A stretch of DNA of 64,000 bases from Aurantiacibacter xanthus (lineage in GTDB: Bacteria > Pseudomonadota > Alphaproteobacteria > Sphingomonadales > Sphingomonadaceae), in the NCBI RefSeq assembly GCF_003584015.1, contig NZ_QXFM01000117.1, forward strand, positions 62,001 to 126,000. The letters run 5' to 3'. A model generated the notes under the pieces. That model did no database searches, was not told where the DNA came from, and saw only the letters and a list, made by a program, of their open reading frames with translations. Each line of letters begins with the position of its first letter. Position 1 is the first letter of the stretch. Of this stretch, positions 8,024 through 16,893 are shown in pieces. Position numbers and translations under genes: made by a program.

Positions 8024-10327
8024 TCAGAACGCCACCTCAGCGTTGAAGCCGATGCTGCGCGGCTGCGCGTAGGTGAACCAGTTTGCGTTGTAGCTCGTCT
8101 GGTTCCAGAATCCGCCGCCGATCACACCGTGCTTGTTGGTGAGGTTCTGAACGAAGGCGCTGAGGGTGAACCTGCCCATCGTGGCCGATGCGTAGAGGTC
8201 GAACTGGGTATAGCCGGGATAGACCTGACGCAGATCGTAGACACCTTCGAAGGGCACGAATTCGCCCAGCCGTTCGCCGACATAGGTCGCCGATCCGCCG
8301 ATCCTCGCGTCGACCGTTGCGCTCGGGGAGAACGCATAGTCGATCGAGAGCCGTCCCGAATGCTCGCTGGAGAACGGGAGCCTGTCGCCTTCGCGGGCGA
8401 AGAAGTTGGCGTCGACCACCGCTTCGCGCAGTGTCGCATCGATATAGGAATACCAGCCGGACAAGGTCAGCCCGTCCGTCGGCCGGGCGGTAAGCGACAG
8501 CTCCAGCCCGCGACTGCGCGCCTTACCCGCATTCCCGTTGTAGACGAAGACGTCGAGCACCTGGACGATCTGGATGTCCTTCCAGTCGATGGTGAACAGC
8601 GAGACCTCGTATGACAGCGCGCCGTTCGCCAGGTCGCCCTTCGCGCCCAGTTCGTAGTTGACCGTCTTGTCGGGCTTGAACTCGCAGGGCACCTCGGACG
8701 GTAGCGCAAGCGGGCCGCAGATCGCATTGGGCCCGCCCGGACGATAGCCCGATGCGACCCGCGCATAGATCATGTGATCGGGCGACGGCTTGAACCGCGG
8801 CGAGACCTGATAGGTAAAGGCGCTGCCGCTCGCTTCGGGCTGATTGGTCGAGGGAAATGCGGGTGCCGGATAGGGATCGACCTGGAACCAGTCGTTGTGG
8901 TCCATGCTCTGATCGTTGCGACTGTAGCGTCCGCCCAGCTGAATATCGAACTGCTCCGACAGGCGCAGGTCGATATTGGCGAAGGCTGCATATTCCTCGA
9001 ACTTGATGGTATCGCGCCAGACAATGATGGTGCCGAGCTGCGGCCCGGTTCCATCATCGATGGGCACACCCTGAGGCTGTCCGCTAACCGGGTCGATGGC
9101 GGCATTGTCCAGCGAATAGTCGCCATCCTCATTGGTGTAGAACCCGCCCACGATCCAGTCGATGCTCTCGCCGACGGTTCCGGCAAGGCGGGTCTCGTGG
9201 GTCCACTTGCCGACATTGTATTCCTGATAGAACAGGTCGCCGAGATCGGTCTGCCCCGGGAACAACGTCGGGAAGACCGGCGCTGCAACCACCAGCGGAG
9301 AGGCGCTGAAATCGAGATTATCGAAGCTGTTCGCACGCGAATAGGAGGTGATCGAGGTCAGGTCGACAGCGCCAAGATCGGCATTGATCGTCGCGGTGTA
9401 CAACTGCGTCTCGGAGCGGCTGCGGCCGGTGCCGGGCATGTCCGTCTGCTGGTAGAAGGAGCCGGTCGTGGTGTCGACGTTCGAGGAGCCATAGATGTTG
9501 CGCAGCTGATAAAGCGCGCTGAGGTCGAGCGAGAACGACGCGGTCGGCTCCCACCGGGCCGCCAGCCGCCCGCCCGAGACGCGCGAAGAATTGACGTCGC
9601 TCTCGCCCGTTCGCACGTTGTCGATATAGCCCGCTTCCTTGCGGGTGAAGCCGCTCGCCCGCACGGCGAAGGTGTCGCTCACCGGCACGTTGAGCGCGCC
9701 GCGCAGGTTATAGCCAACCTCGCCGCTTTCCTTGATCCACGACAGGCCACCCGCGAGCGAGCCACCCAGCGCATCCAGATCCGGTTTCACGGTCACGTAT
9801 TTAACGAGGCCGCCCATGCTGGCTGCGCCATAGAGCGTGCCCTGCGGCCCGCGCAGCACCTCGACCCGCGCCAGTTCGGACGGGTCCAGATCAGGGGCCG
9901 ATCCGAACAGGCCGCCCTGGCTGGTGGCACCGCCAAACGGGGCATCGTCGATCGTATAGCCAACCACCGGGTTGCCGCTGACCGGCCCGGTGGTGATGCC
10001 GCGGATCGCCAGTTGCGAGCGGTTGTTCTGGAATTGCAGGTTTACGCCTGGAACGGTCGCAAAGAACTCCTGCAGCTTGGTCTGGTTCTGCGTGATCAGG
10101 TCACCGCCGCCGACGGCGGAAACGGGCAAAGGCACGTCGCTCAGCAGTTCTTCTCGCTTTTGTGCCGTCACGACGATCTCGCCTGGCTTTTCGTTCAGCC
10201 GCGCCTGATCCTGCGCCCAGGCAATTCCGGGTGTCCCGACCAGACAAAGCAGCACAGACCCGGACATCGCCAGCTTTGGCCATCGATCACCACGCGTAGT
10301 GTTCATTCGCATTTTGATTTCCCCCAT
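8024..10327 (-). CDS. TonB-dependent outer-membrane receptor
   Basis: About 767 aa: a signal peptide ending near GIAWAQD, a TonB box-like EIVVTAQKREE, the plug domain (VEVLRGPQGTLYGA) and a 22-strand barrel ending in aromatic Phe (NAEVAF). I chose the ATG at 10327 (MGEIKMRMN), preceded by AGGGGGG; the frame is open further upstream but that would run into the PepSY gene. It overlaps the end of the PepSY gene by 25 bp, so the two are coupled. That pairing usually indicates uptake of a metal-chelate with reductive release at the inner membrane. The ligand is unknown. Confidence 0.88.
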   Translation of the reverse strand: MGEIKMRMNTTRGDRWPKLAMSGSVLLCLVGTPGIAWAQDQARLNEKPGEIVVTAQKREELLSDVPLPVSAVGGGDLITQNQTKLQEFFATVPGVNLQFQNNRSQLAIRGITTGPVSGNPVVGYTIDDAPFGGATSQGGLFGSAPDLDPSELARVEVLRGPQGTLYGAASMGGLVKYVTVKPDLDALGGSLAGGLSWIKESGEVGYNLRGALNVPVSDTFAVRASGFTRKEAGYIDNVRTGESDVNSSRVSGGRLAARWEPTASFSLDLSALYQLRNIYGSSNVDTTTGSFYQQTDMPGTGRSRSETQLYTATINADLGAVDLTSITSYSRANSFDNLDFSASPLVVAAPVFPTLFPGQTDLGDLFYQEYNVGKWTHETRLAGTVGESIDWIVGGFYTNEDGDYSLDNAAIDPVSGQPQGVPIDDGTGPQLGTIIVWRDTIKFEEYAAFANIDLRLSEQFDIQLGGRYSRNDQSMDHNDWFQVDPYPAPAFPSTNQPEASGSAFTYQVSPRFKPSPDHMIYARVASGYRPGGPNAICGPLALPSEVPCEFKPDKTVNYELGAKGDLANGALSYEVSLFTIDWKDIQIVQVLDVFVYNGNAGKARSRGLELSLTARPTDGLTLSGWYSYIDATLREAVVDANFFAREGDRLPFSSEHSGRLSIDYAFSPSATVDARIGGSATYVGERLGEFVPFEGVYDLRQVYPGYTQFDLYASATMGRFTLSAFVQNLTNKHGVIGGGFWNQTSYNANWFTYAQPRSIGFNAEVAF

Positions 10328-11787
10328 TGCAATTCCCCCCTGGAATTGACTGTCTGCCCGGACCGCCCGGAAGCATTCGCAATATCTCGGATTTTCGGCT
10401 GACCTTTGGCCCGTTGCGCAGCGAGCCTCGCCTGACGGCGGCGCCACCACAGCAGCACGCCGGTCGCGGAAATGAGCACCACCGCCATCCCGAACAGCGA
10501 AACGGCGATCTGCCAGACGCGCCCTCCGATCGCGGTGACATGCAGCGCAATCAGCCAGCTCGTGATCGTGTTGCCCGCCCGCTGTCCGCGCGGCAGCTGG
10601 AGGCCAAGGAAGCGCCCATCGCGCGCGTCGATGGCGATGGTGGCGGCGGTGGCCGGCGAATTGGTCTCGGTGGGATTGCCCTGCGCGTCGAGCAGGTCGC
10701 GCGAGGTGTGCATCGAGAAGAAGTAGAGCCCGAGGTCGCGCCGGTATTCGATCGCCGCAGGCTTGCCGATGTCGAAGCCTTCGCGCTGCGCCTGCTCGGC
10801 AAAATAGCGCTGGCCCAGTTCGGCGGCCCGGTACCAGTCGACCGGCGGGTCAAGCAGGGGCTCGGCCAGCGGCTCGACCGGCGGATGCTCCTGAAAATGC
10901 GCGTATTCTGCGAAATTTTCTATGAAGCGGGCGTAGGGCCCACCCTGATTCAGGACATAGCCCGTCAGCGCAAACAGTATCAGCAGCGGCCACAGCCACA
11001 GGCCAGCCGAACGATGAAGGTCAAGCAGCCGGCGGTTCGCCGGAGCACCGGGCGCGATCTTCCAGGCGGTAGACCAGCGCTTCAGGAAGGGGCGGGGCTT
11101 TTTGCCGGACCTGCCCGGCTTCGGGCGGGCAGGAAAGGTGAGGTAGCCACCAAGGATCGCTTCCAAGGCAAAGGCAAGAGCGAGGATCCCGAAGATGACA
11201 ATGCCGATCTCCAGCGGGAAGATCAGCGAATAATGGAGATAATAGAGGAAGGACGGGATCCCTTCCGGGCGCAGCGTGGCCGCCCCGATAATCCGCTGAC
11301 CGAGCCTTTCACCGGTATAGGGGTTGGCAAAAACCTCGTCATAATCGATGTCCGCGACCTGCCCGGTGCGCGGATCGATTGCTGGCATGACCCGGGAAAA
11401 CAGCGTTTCGTCAGGCTGTTGCGGGAACTGCAGCGAGAACACATGCGCGCGCGGGTCCTCACGTTCCAGCTGCTCGCGGATGCGCAGAGCGTCCGTGATC
11501 GTCCAGCCGTGGTCCTGCGGCTCGACGACCCGCATGCGGGTGTTCAGCGAACGCTCCAGATCGTCGTAAAAAGCGATGATGCTGCCGGTGCCGGCAATAA
11601 TCACAAGGAACAGCGCAAGACACAGGCCGAGATAGCGGTGGGCCTTTACAATAACGGTCTTGAAGGTCGTCTCACCGTTCAAACCATGTCTCCACCGGAG
11701 GGCCCTCGCACCTGCAAGAGCGCCGATCGCCTGCGTCAGCTCGAGACAAGCAGGCTCAGGCAAATACGCATGGCGCTTCGACCTCAA
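10303..11787 (-). CDS. PepSY-domain membrane protein (ferric reductase-like, PiuB type)
   Basis: A PepSY-associated transmembrane protein (494 aa from the ATG at 11787). The first helix follows the conserved KAHRYLGL motif, with further helices near the middle (LHRSAGLWLWPLLILFALTG) and C-terminus and large periplasmic loops between. Conserved His residues sit in the helices (AHRYLG, LHYSLIF, DLHRSAG, ALHVT), fitting haem coordination and transmembrane electron transfer to an imported ferric chelate. A TTG at 11682 with the ribosome site GGTGGAG would give a 459-aa protein whose N-terminus matches the family better, so the true start may be there. Confidence 0.82.
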   Translation of the reverse strand: MRSKRHAYLPEPACLELTQAIGALAGARALRWRHGLNGETTFKTVIVKAHRYLGLCLALFLVIIAGTGSIIAFYDDLERSLNTRMRVVEPQDHGWTITDALRIREQLEREDPRAHVFSLQFPQQPDETLFSRVMPAIDPRTGQVADIDYDEVFANPYTGERLGQRIIGAATLRPEGIPSFLYYLHYSLIFPLEIGIVIFGILALAFALEAILGGYLTFPARPKPGRSGKKPRPFLKRWSTAWKIAPGAPANRRLLDLHRSAGLWLWPLLILFALTGYVLNQGGPYARFIENFAEYAHFQEHPPVEPLAEPLLDPPVDWYRAAELGQRYFAEQAQREGFDIGKPAAIEYRRDLGLYFFSMHTSRDLLDAQGNPTETNSPATAATIAIDARDGRFLGLQLPRGQRAGNTITSWLIALHVTAIGGRVWQIAVSLFGMAVVLISATGVLLWWRRRQARLAAQRAKGQPKIRDIANASGRSGQTVNSRGELQWGKSKCE

Positions 11788-11811
11788 CCCCCACCACTAC
11801 GGACTGACACA

Positions 11812-11830
11812 ATGATGAAATGAGAATGAC
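11812..11830. promoter_or_regulatory. Fur-box-like sequence upstream of the PepSY/TonB receptor unit
   Basis: ATGATGAAATGAGAATGAC contains the AATGAGAAT core common in Fur boxes and lies 25 bp upstream of the longest PepSY start. The match is partial, but it fits an iron-repressed receptor/reductase pair. Confidence 0.25.
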
Positions 11831-12103
11831 ACACGGTCCCGAATGGCGAATTGCCTTAGCGCTCCGATACGCTGCAATTCCGGCCAGACGCTATATTGAC
11901 GATGTCGGGATGGCTTTGGGGAATGCGGCCCGAGAGGCATAAAGGTGAGCCATCACACTGGCGGCAGGCCAGATCAGGCCGAAACAACCGCTATTTGGCC
12001 GAAACTGGAATGGACGCAGAGCCGCCGCCTCATCAATCTGCTGCGAAGCTTCGGCGAGCCGTTCGCCGGACCATGATCCAGATTGCAACGGGGAAGAAAC
12101 GCC

Positions 12104-12667
12104 ATGATCGCATCGCTTCGCAATGTCCTGCTCTCGTCCGCCCCGCCCCTGCCCGGGCATGATGACGAAGAGAGCAAAGGCCAGTTTTCGTTGAGCCGTA
12201 ACGACTTCCTGCGGATGGCGGCAGCTGGCGCGGTGGCGGCCGGGATGTCCGGAAAGGCGATGGCGGCTGGCGCAACAGGGGCTGTACCCCCAGTCACCGA
12301 TATTGACCTGTTGTACGATGCCTGGCAGCAGCGCTTCAACGACGCCGATCTCGATGGCCTGGTCGACCTTTACATGGAGGATGTGGCCTACATCAATTCG
12401 GACGGTGTGCTGATGACCGGCAGGGACAAGGTGCGCGAGGATTTTGCCGGACTGCTCTCGATCAAGCCGACCATCGTGCTCGGTAACCGCAAGCACTATG
12501 TCTACCGCGACGTGGCCCTGACCACCAACCACTGGCGGATGAACTTCACCAATCCCGATGGCGCGATGCAGGAAATGACCGGCGGCGGTATCGAGGTGAT
12601 GACCAGAGACCCGCGCGATGGCGGATGGCGCTATATCATCGACGACGCCTCGCGCTCGGCTTCCTGA
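12104..12667 (+). CDS. SnoaL-like/NTF2-fold protein with exported N-terminus
   Basis: A 187-aa protein whose C-terminal two thirds (about residues 64-185) match the SnoaL/NTF2-like fold used by ketosteroid isomerase-type and polyketide enzymes (YDAWQQRFNDADLDGLVDLYMEDVAYI...). The N-terminus has SRNDFLRMAAAGAVAAGM followed by Ala-rich sequence, like a Tat or secretion signal but with Asn in place of the second Arg. The ATG at 12104 has the site GGGAAG. The upstream 316 bp hold only the promoter region shared with the PepSY gene. The substrate is unknown. Confidence 0.7.
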   Translation: MIASLRNVLLSSAPPLPGHDDEESKGQFSLSRNDFLRMAAAGAVAAGMSGKAMAAGATGAVPPVTDIDLLYDAWQQRFNDADLDGLVDLYMEDVAYINSDGVLMTGRDKVREDFAGLLSIKPTIVLGNRKHYVYRDVALTTNHWRMNFTNPDGAMQEMTGGGIEVMTRDPRDGGWRYIIDDASRSAS

Positions 12668-12691
12668 ACGAAAATTCCAGCCGACAGGAAA

Positions 12692-12728
12692 GGGGCCGGA
12701 AGCCGGCATATCACCGGCTTCCCGCCCC
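12692..12728. terminator. Bidirectional terminator
   Basis: A 15-bp, nearly perfect GC-rich stem with a 7-base loop between the convergent SnoaL-like and FAH-family genes; T-rich sequence follows on one side only. Confidence 0.55.
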
Positions 12729-12767
12729 TCTTCTTATGGTCCCTGAAAGACGGCGGCGCCGACCAGG

Positions 12768-13679
12768 TCAGCCCGCCACGATCGGATGGCGCAGCTTGCC
12801 GATGCCGACCACCTCGGCCTCGATCACGTCACCGGGCGACAGGAATTCCTGCGGATCGCGCCCCGCGCCCACACCTTCGGGCGTCCCGGTGGCAATGATA
12901 TCGCCCGGATCGAGCGTGATGCCCTGGCTGATGTCGGCGATGAGCTCATCGACCTTGAACAGCATGTGGCTGGTGTTGTTGCGCTGCTTTTCCACGCCAT
13001 TGACCGTCAGCCACAGATCGAGCGTCTGCGGGTCGGGAATCTCGTCGGCAGTGACGATGCACGGGCCCATCGGGCAATAGCTGTCCTGCCCCTTGGAATA
13101 GATCCACTGCCCGGCACGGCGGCAATCGCGCGCGCTCATGTCGATCAGCGTGGTATAGCCGAAGACATAAGCCAGCGCCTCCTCGCGCGATACGCGCTGC
13201 GCCCGCGTGCCGATGATCGCGCCCAGTTCCACTTCCCAGTCGAGTTGCTGCGTGATGTCGGCCCGGTGCACGATGGGGTCGCCCGGCGCGATGACCGTGG
13301 TCGGCGGCTTGGAGAAGATCACCGGCTGCTTCGGCAGCTCGGGCGAGGTATCGAGCGCGCGCGAGCTTTCCGCGACATGGTCGATGTAGTTGAGGCCGAT
13401 CCCGAACACGTTCTTTTCCGGGCGCGGAATCGGCGCGAGCAGAATGACCGAAGGGAGCGGCAGCGCCCCATCGACCGGCCAGCGGCCTTTCGCCTCCTCG
13501 ATCAGGTGGCCAAGTTCCGTCACGGCAACCGGGCCAAGGCGGATGAAGTCGAGCATCCGCGAAGGTAGCGGAACGCCGGCGCGGGCACCGATACGGGCAA
13601 CGTCGACAACCGTACCGTCCACCAGCACGCCGAGGCGCGCCTCCGCTTCGACGGTCGCACGGTAAGTCACTAGGCGCAT
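12768..13679 (-). CDS. Fumarylacetoacetate hydrolase-family enzyme (probable acylpyruvate/maleylpyruvate hydrolase)
   Basis: A 303-aa FAH-superfamily hydrolase. Motifs are GIGLNYIDH (94-101), the metal-binding DWEVELG (Glu149, Glu151) and SHMLFKVDELIADISQ...GDIIATGTPEGVGAG. Members hydrolyse C-C bonds in acylpyruvates such as maleylpyruvate or fumarylpyruvate, or act on homoprotocatechuate intermediates. It lies 51 bp downstream of a gentisate-type dioxygenase on the same strand, and a maleate isomerase gene is close by, which favours cleavage of maleylpyruvate or an analogue to pyruvate and maleate. The exact substrate is inference. Confidence 0.85.
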   Translation of the reverse strand: MRLVTYRATVEAEARLGVLVDGTVVDVARIGARAGVPLPSRMLDFIRLGPVAVTELGHLIEEAKGRWPVDGALPLPSVILLAPIPRPEKNVFGIGLNYIDHVAESSRALDTSPELPKQPVIFSKPPTTVIAPGDPIVHRADITQQLDWEVELGAIIGTRAQRVSREEALAYVFGYTTLIDMSARDCRRAGQWIYSKGQDSYCPMGPCIVTADEIPDPQTLDLWLTVNGVEKQRNNTSHMLFKVDELIADISQGITLDPGDIIATGTPEGVGAGRDPQEFLSPGDVIEAEVVGIGKLRHPIVAG

Positions 13680-13730
13680 GGAAATTCCTTCTCAGTCAGA
13701 TGTTCGGGTTGGCCCAAGAGGGGGCAGCTA

Positions 13731-14861
13731 TCAGGATGCGAGCGGCTGGTATCCGTCATTCTCGGCCAAGCCTTCCACCCGGTATAGTCCGAGCGCGCGC
13801 ATGGTCGGCAAATCGTGGAAGGAGAACAGGCAGGCATCTTCGCTGCCCGAGCCGTTAACGTGTTCGTGCCACATCCATGAGGGGACGACAAAGATGTCCT
13901 TCTCCTTCCAGTCGAAGCGCTTGCCGCCGATGATGGAATGACCATGCCCCTTGGCGCACTGGTAGACGAAACTGCCGACTTCGCGGTGCGCCTTAGTGTG
14001 CTCGCCCGGTCGCAGGAGTTGCATGGACGCCCCCATCGTCGACATCGGCGGGCCGCCGGTGAAAGGGTTCACATAGTCCATATGAATGCCATCGTAGGGT
14101 GAGCCGTCGGAGACCTTCTCCAACCGGCACAGCGCTTCGTAAGTCGGCTCCCACTCATACTTCAGCAGCGGGGAATAGCGCTTCGACCAGGTTTCCCCGG
14201 CGGGCTTCAGGCCGGGACTACCCCAGGTCGAGGTCGAGTCGTCGATGGGGAAGCTGACGGCCTGCTGGAGGTCCGGGTGAACTTCGTAGAAATTGGCTTC
14301 GAGCGCGTTCATCAGCGGAATGTCGAGCCCGTCCTGCCAGATGCACACCGAGCCGTCTTCCGCCACCCCGTGTTCATGCCAGGTGCCGTTGGGCGTGAGC
14401 ACGAAATCGTTGCGGCCGAGCGTCATCTTGTGCCCGTCGACATTGGTGAAAGCGCCGCTGCCCTCCATGATGAAGCGCAGCGCGGAGGCTGAGTGGCGAT
14501 GGCTCGACGCGACCTCGCCCGGCCCCATGACCTGCAAACCGGTGTAGAGCCAGCCGACTGCGGCGGTGACATCTGTCCGCCCCGGATTGGCAAGGTAAAC
14601 CACACGGCGGCCAGCCTGTTCGGGACTGACCAGCTTCAAAGCGCGCAGAACATGGTCGCGCAGCCGGTCATATTCCCACAGCACCGGCACCGAGTCCGAT
14701 TCCGGTTCCCACGGCTCAATCTTGTTGGCGACGGTCCACAGCGCGCCCGCATGCTGCGATTCCAGGTCGTGGTAGAAATCCACCAGTTCCGGCGTGTCGG
14801 CCACGTTGGCGCGGCCGAGCATGTCCTCGCGGAATTGATCGTATGTGTCTGTCGCCATCAC
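13731..14861 (-). CDS. Gentisate 1,2-dioxygenase-like bicupin ring-cleavage dioxygenase
   Basis: A 376-aa bicupin dioxygenase, the size of gentisate 1,2-dioxygenases. The N-terminal cupin carries the Fe(II) ligands in SSHRHSASALRFIMEG (His121, His123) and WHEHG (His162); the second cupin (about 285-350) has SIIGGKRFDWKEKDIFVVP and WMWHEHV. Relatives cleave gentisate, 1-hydroxy-2-naphthoate or salicylate between the carboxyl- and hydroxyl-bearing carbons. It is divergent from the nitrilase gene and followed by the FAH-family hydrolase, together forming a ring-cleavage module. Substituted gentisate or salicylate substrates cannot be excluded. Confidence 0.85.
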   Translation of the reverse strand: MMATDTYDQFREDMLGRANVADTPELVDFYHDLESQHAGALWTVANKIEPWEPESDSVPVLWEYDRLRDHVLRALKLVSPEQAGRRVVYLANPGRTDVTAAVGWLYTGLQVMGPGEVASSHRHSASALRFIMEGSGAFTNVDGHKMTLGRNDFVLTPNGTWHEHGVAEDGSVCIWQDGLDIPLMNALEANFYEVHPDLQQAVSFPIDDSTSTWGSPGLKPAGETWSKRYSPLLKYEWEPTYEALCRLEKVSDGSPYDGIHMDYVNPFTGGPPMSTMGASMQLLRPGEHTKAHREVGSFVYQCAKGHGHSIIGGKRFDWKEKDIFVVPSWMWHEHVNGSGSEDACLFSFHDLPTMRALGLYRVEGLAENDGYQPLAS

Positions 14862-14903
14862 CGTGCGCCTTTCAAGCCTGCCCCGAGCATCCTATCGAAT
14901 TTC

Positions 14904-14942
14904 TTTAAGCTTAAAATATCTTGCGTCACCATGTCAACATGG
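14904..14942. promoter_or_regulatory. Two palindromes in the dioxygenase/nitrilase divergent promoter
   Basis: TTTAAGCTTAAA (14904-14915) and CCATGTCAACATGG (14929-14942) are perfect palindromes whose centres are about 26 bp apart in the only non-coding gap of this cluster. They are operator candidates, but no regulator gene is adjacent. Confidence 0.35.
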
Positions 14943-15002
14943 GGCAAGGAGCGCGGGCGATGTTCGAGGGGGCCGGATGCCCCGCAGCGAGGGAACGCGA
15001 GG

Positions 15003-16004
15003 ATGCAGCTTTCGCAATTCAAGGCCGCAACGGTCCAGACCAGCCCGGTTTTTCTCGATGCCCAGGCAACCTGCGCCAAGGCCGCCGCGCTGGTGCGCAA
15101 AGCCGCCGACAACGGCGCGGCGCTGGTGGTCTTCCCCGAGGTGTTCGTGGCGGCCTACCCCTACTGGAGCTGGATCACCGATCCGGTCTCATGCAGTCCG
15201 TGGTTCGAAAAGCTGGTGCGCGCCTCGATCCTCCTGCCCGGACCGGAAATCGAGACCGTGTGCGAAGCGGCGCGCGCGTGCGGCGTGCATGTGATCATCG
15301 GCGTCAACGAACGCAGCCCGGTCTCGCTGGGCACGCTGTACAATACGATGGTCTTCATCGGACCGGACGGCGCCATCATGGGCCGTCATCGCAAGCTGGT
15401 GCCGACCTGGGCGGAGAAGCTGACCTGGGCGCCGGGCGACGGATCGGGACTGGTCGTCTACGACACCGCGATCGGCCCCCTTGGCGGGCTGGCTTGCGGC
15501 GAGAACACCAACACGCTGGCGCGTTTCTCGCTGCTGGCGCAAGGCGAACTGGTGCATGCGGCGAGCTATATCTCGCTGCCGGTTGCTCCGCCCGATTATG
15601 ACATGGCCGAAGCAATCAAGGTGCGCGCGATGGCGCATTCGTTCGAAGGCAAGGTGTTCACGGTCGTATCGTGTTCGACCATTTCGGAAGAGATCATCGC
15701 CGCGATGGAAGGCCTGGTGCCCGATGCGCGCGAGAAGCTGCAACGCAAGAACAGCGCCTACTCCGGCGTGATCGGCCCCGATGGCCGCGAAGTGTGTGCT
15801 CCGCTGATCGACGAGGAAGGCATCGCCTATGCCGACATCGACCTGTCGCGCTGCATCCAGCCCAAGCAGATGCACGACATCATCGGCCACTATAACCGCT
15901 TCGACATCTTCGACCTGACGGTGGACCGCACCCCGCGTGCGCCCGTCACCCTGTTCGATCCGGCCCCGGAGAGCGAGGCCGAACCCGCGTCCGACGCCGA
16001 CTGA
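15003..16004 (+). CDS. Nitrilase (aliphatic/aromatic nitrilase branch)
   Basis: A 333-aa nitrilase with the complete catalytic triad: Glu46 in FPEVF, Lys131 in GRHRKLVPTW and Cys165 in GGLACGENTNTLARF. The CGEN(T/H)NTLAR signature marks true nitrilases (nitrile to carboxylate plus ammonia) rather than amidases. The ATG at 15003 follows a GAGG site; the frame is open for 510 bp upstream but that lies inside the oppositely oriented dioxygenase gene. It precedes maleate isomerase by 31 bp and so probably shares its transcript. It may produce the acid that the pathway degrades, or release nitrogen from a nitrile side group. Confidence 0.88.
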   Translation: MQLSQFKAATVQTSPVFLDAQATCAKAAALVRKAADNGAALVVFPEVFVAAYPYWSWITDPVSCSPWFEKLVRASILLPGPEIETVCEAARACGVHVIIGVNERSPVSLGTLYNTMVFIGPDGAIMGRHRKLVPTWAEKLTWAPGDGSGLVVYDTAIGPLGGLACGENTNTLARFSLLAQGELVHAASYISLPVAPPDYDMAEAIKVRAMAHSFEGKVFTVVSCSTISEEIIAAMEGLVPDAREKLQRKNSAYSGVIGPDGREVCAPLIDEEGIAYADIDLSRCIQPKQMHDIIGHYNRFDIFDLTVDRTPRAPVTLFDPAPESEAEPASDAD

Positions 16005-16035
16005 CGCCCCGCCCTTTCGCCAACGAGGATTTGCC

Positions 16036-16794
16036 ATGAGCCAGAAGCTCCACTTTCGCGTGGGACAGATCGTCCCTTCGTCCAATACCACGATGGAGAC
16101 CGAAATCCCCGCCATGCTGCGGGCGCGCGAGGCGATCCTGCCCGAGCGCTTCACCTTCCATTCCAGCCGTATGCGGATGAAAAAGGTGGTGAAGGAAGAG
16201 CTGGAGGCGATGGACCGCGATTCGGACCGCTGCGCGATGGAACTGTCCGACGCGCGGGTGGACGTGCTGGGCTATGCATGCCTCGTGGCGATCATGAGCA
16301 TGGGCAAAGGCTATCACCGCGTCTCCGAAAAGCGCTTGCACGAGCGCACGGTTGAGAACGATGGCCCCGCCCCGGTGGTGACGAGTGCCGGCGCGCTGGT
16401 GGAAGGGCTGCACCGGCTGGGGGCGAAGACCATCTCCGTCATCTGCCCCTATATGAAGCCGCTGACGCAATTGGTGGTCGACTATATTGAGAGCGAAGGC
16501 ATCACCGTACGCGATTTCACCGCGCTGGAAATCCCCGACAACCTCGATGTGGGCCGCCACGATCCGCAGCGCCTGCTGGAGATCTACAAGCAGGTCGACA
16601 TCACCGGCATCGACGCCTTCGTGGCCTCCGCCTGCGTGCAGATGCCCTCGCTGCCGATCATCCAGCCGTTGCAGGACCGCATCGGCATTCCGGTGGTGTC
16701 CGCAGCAGTGTGCACGACCCACCAGATGCTCGACAAGCTGGGGCTGGAGCGGCGTGTGCCCGATGCGGGTGCCCTGCTGGGGGGAGGCTACTAA
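16036..16794 (+). CDS. Maleate cis-trans isomerase (Asp/Glu racemase superfamily)
   Basis: A 252-aa enzyme of the Asp/Glu racemase superfamily. The N-terminus GQIVPSSNTTMETEIPAML and the two catalytic Cys residues, Cys82 (GYACLVAIM) and Cys200 (ASACVQMPS), match maleate isomerases that convert maleate to fumarate by thiol addition. It sits behind the nitrilase and next to a gentisate-type ring-cleavage module. Fumarate would enter the TCA cycle. The related arylmalonate decarboxylases have a different active-site pattern, so maleate is the best call. Confidence 0.85.
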   Translation: MSQKLHFRVGQIVPSSNTTMETEIPAMLRAREAILPERFTFHSSRMRMKKVVKEELEAMDRDSDRCAMELSDARVDVLGYACLVAIMSMGKGYHRVSEKRLHERTVENDGPAPVVTSAGALVEGLHRLGAKTISVICPYMKPLTQLVVDYIESEGITVRDFTALEIPDNLDVGRHDPQRLLEIYKQVDITGIDAFVASACVQMPSLPIIQPLQDRIGIPVVSAAVCTTHQMLDKLGLERRVPDAGALLGGGY

Positions 16795-16893
16795 GCCTCG
16801 AGCTGACAAAGACGACAAGTCCCCTCAGCCTCGCCGAACCTGGCAGCGAGCCGCGCCTGCGCGCTCGCCACCGTCGATGGAGAAGAAAGCGCC

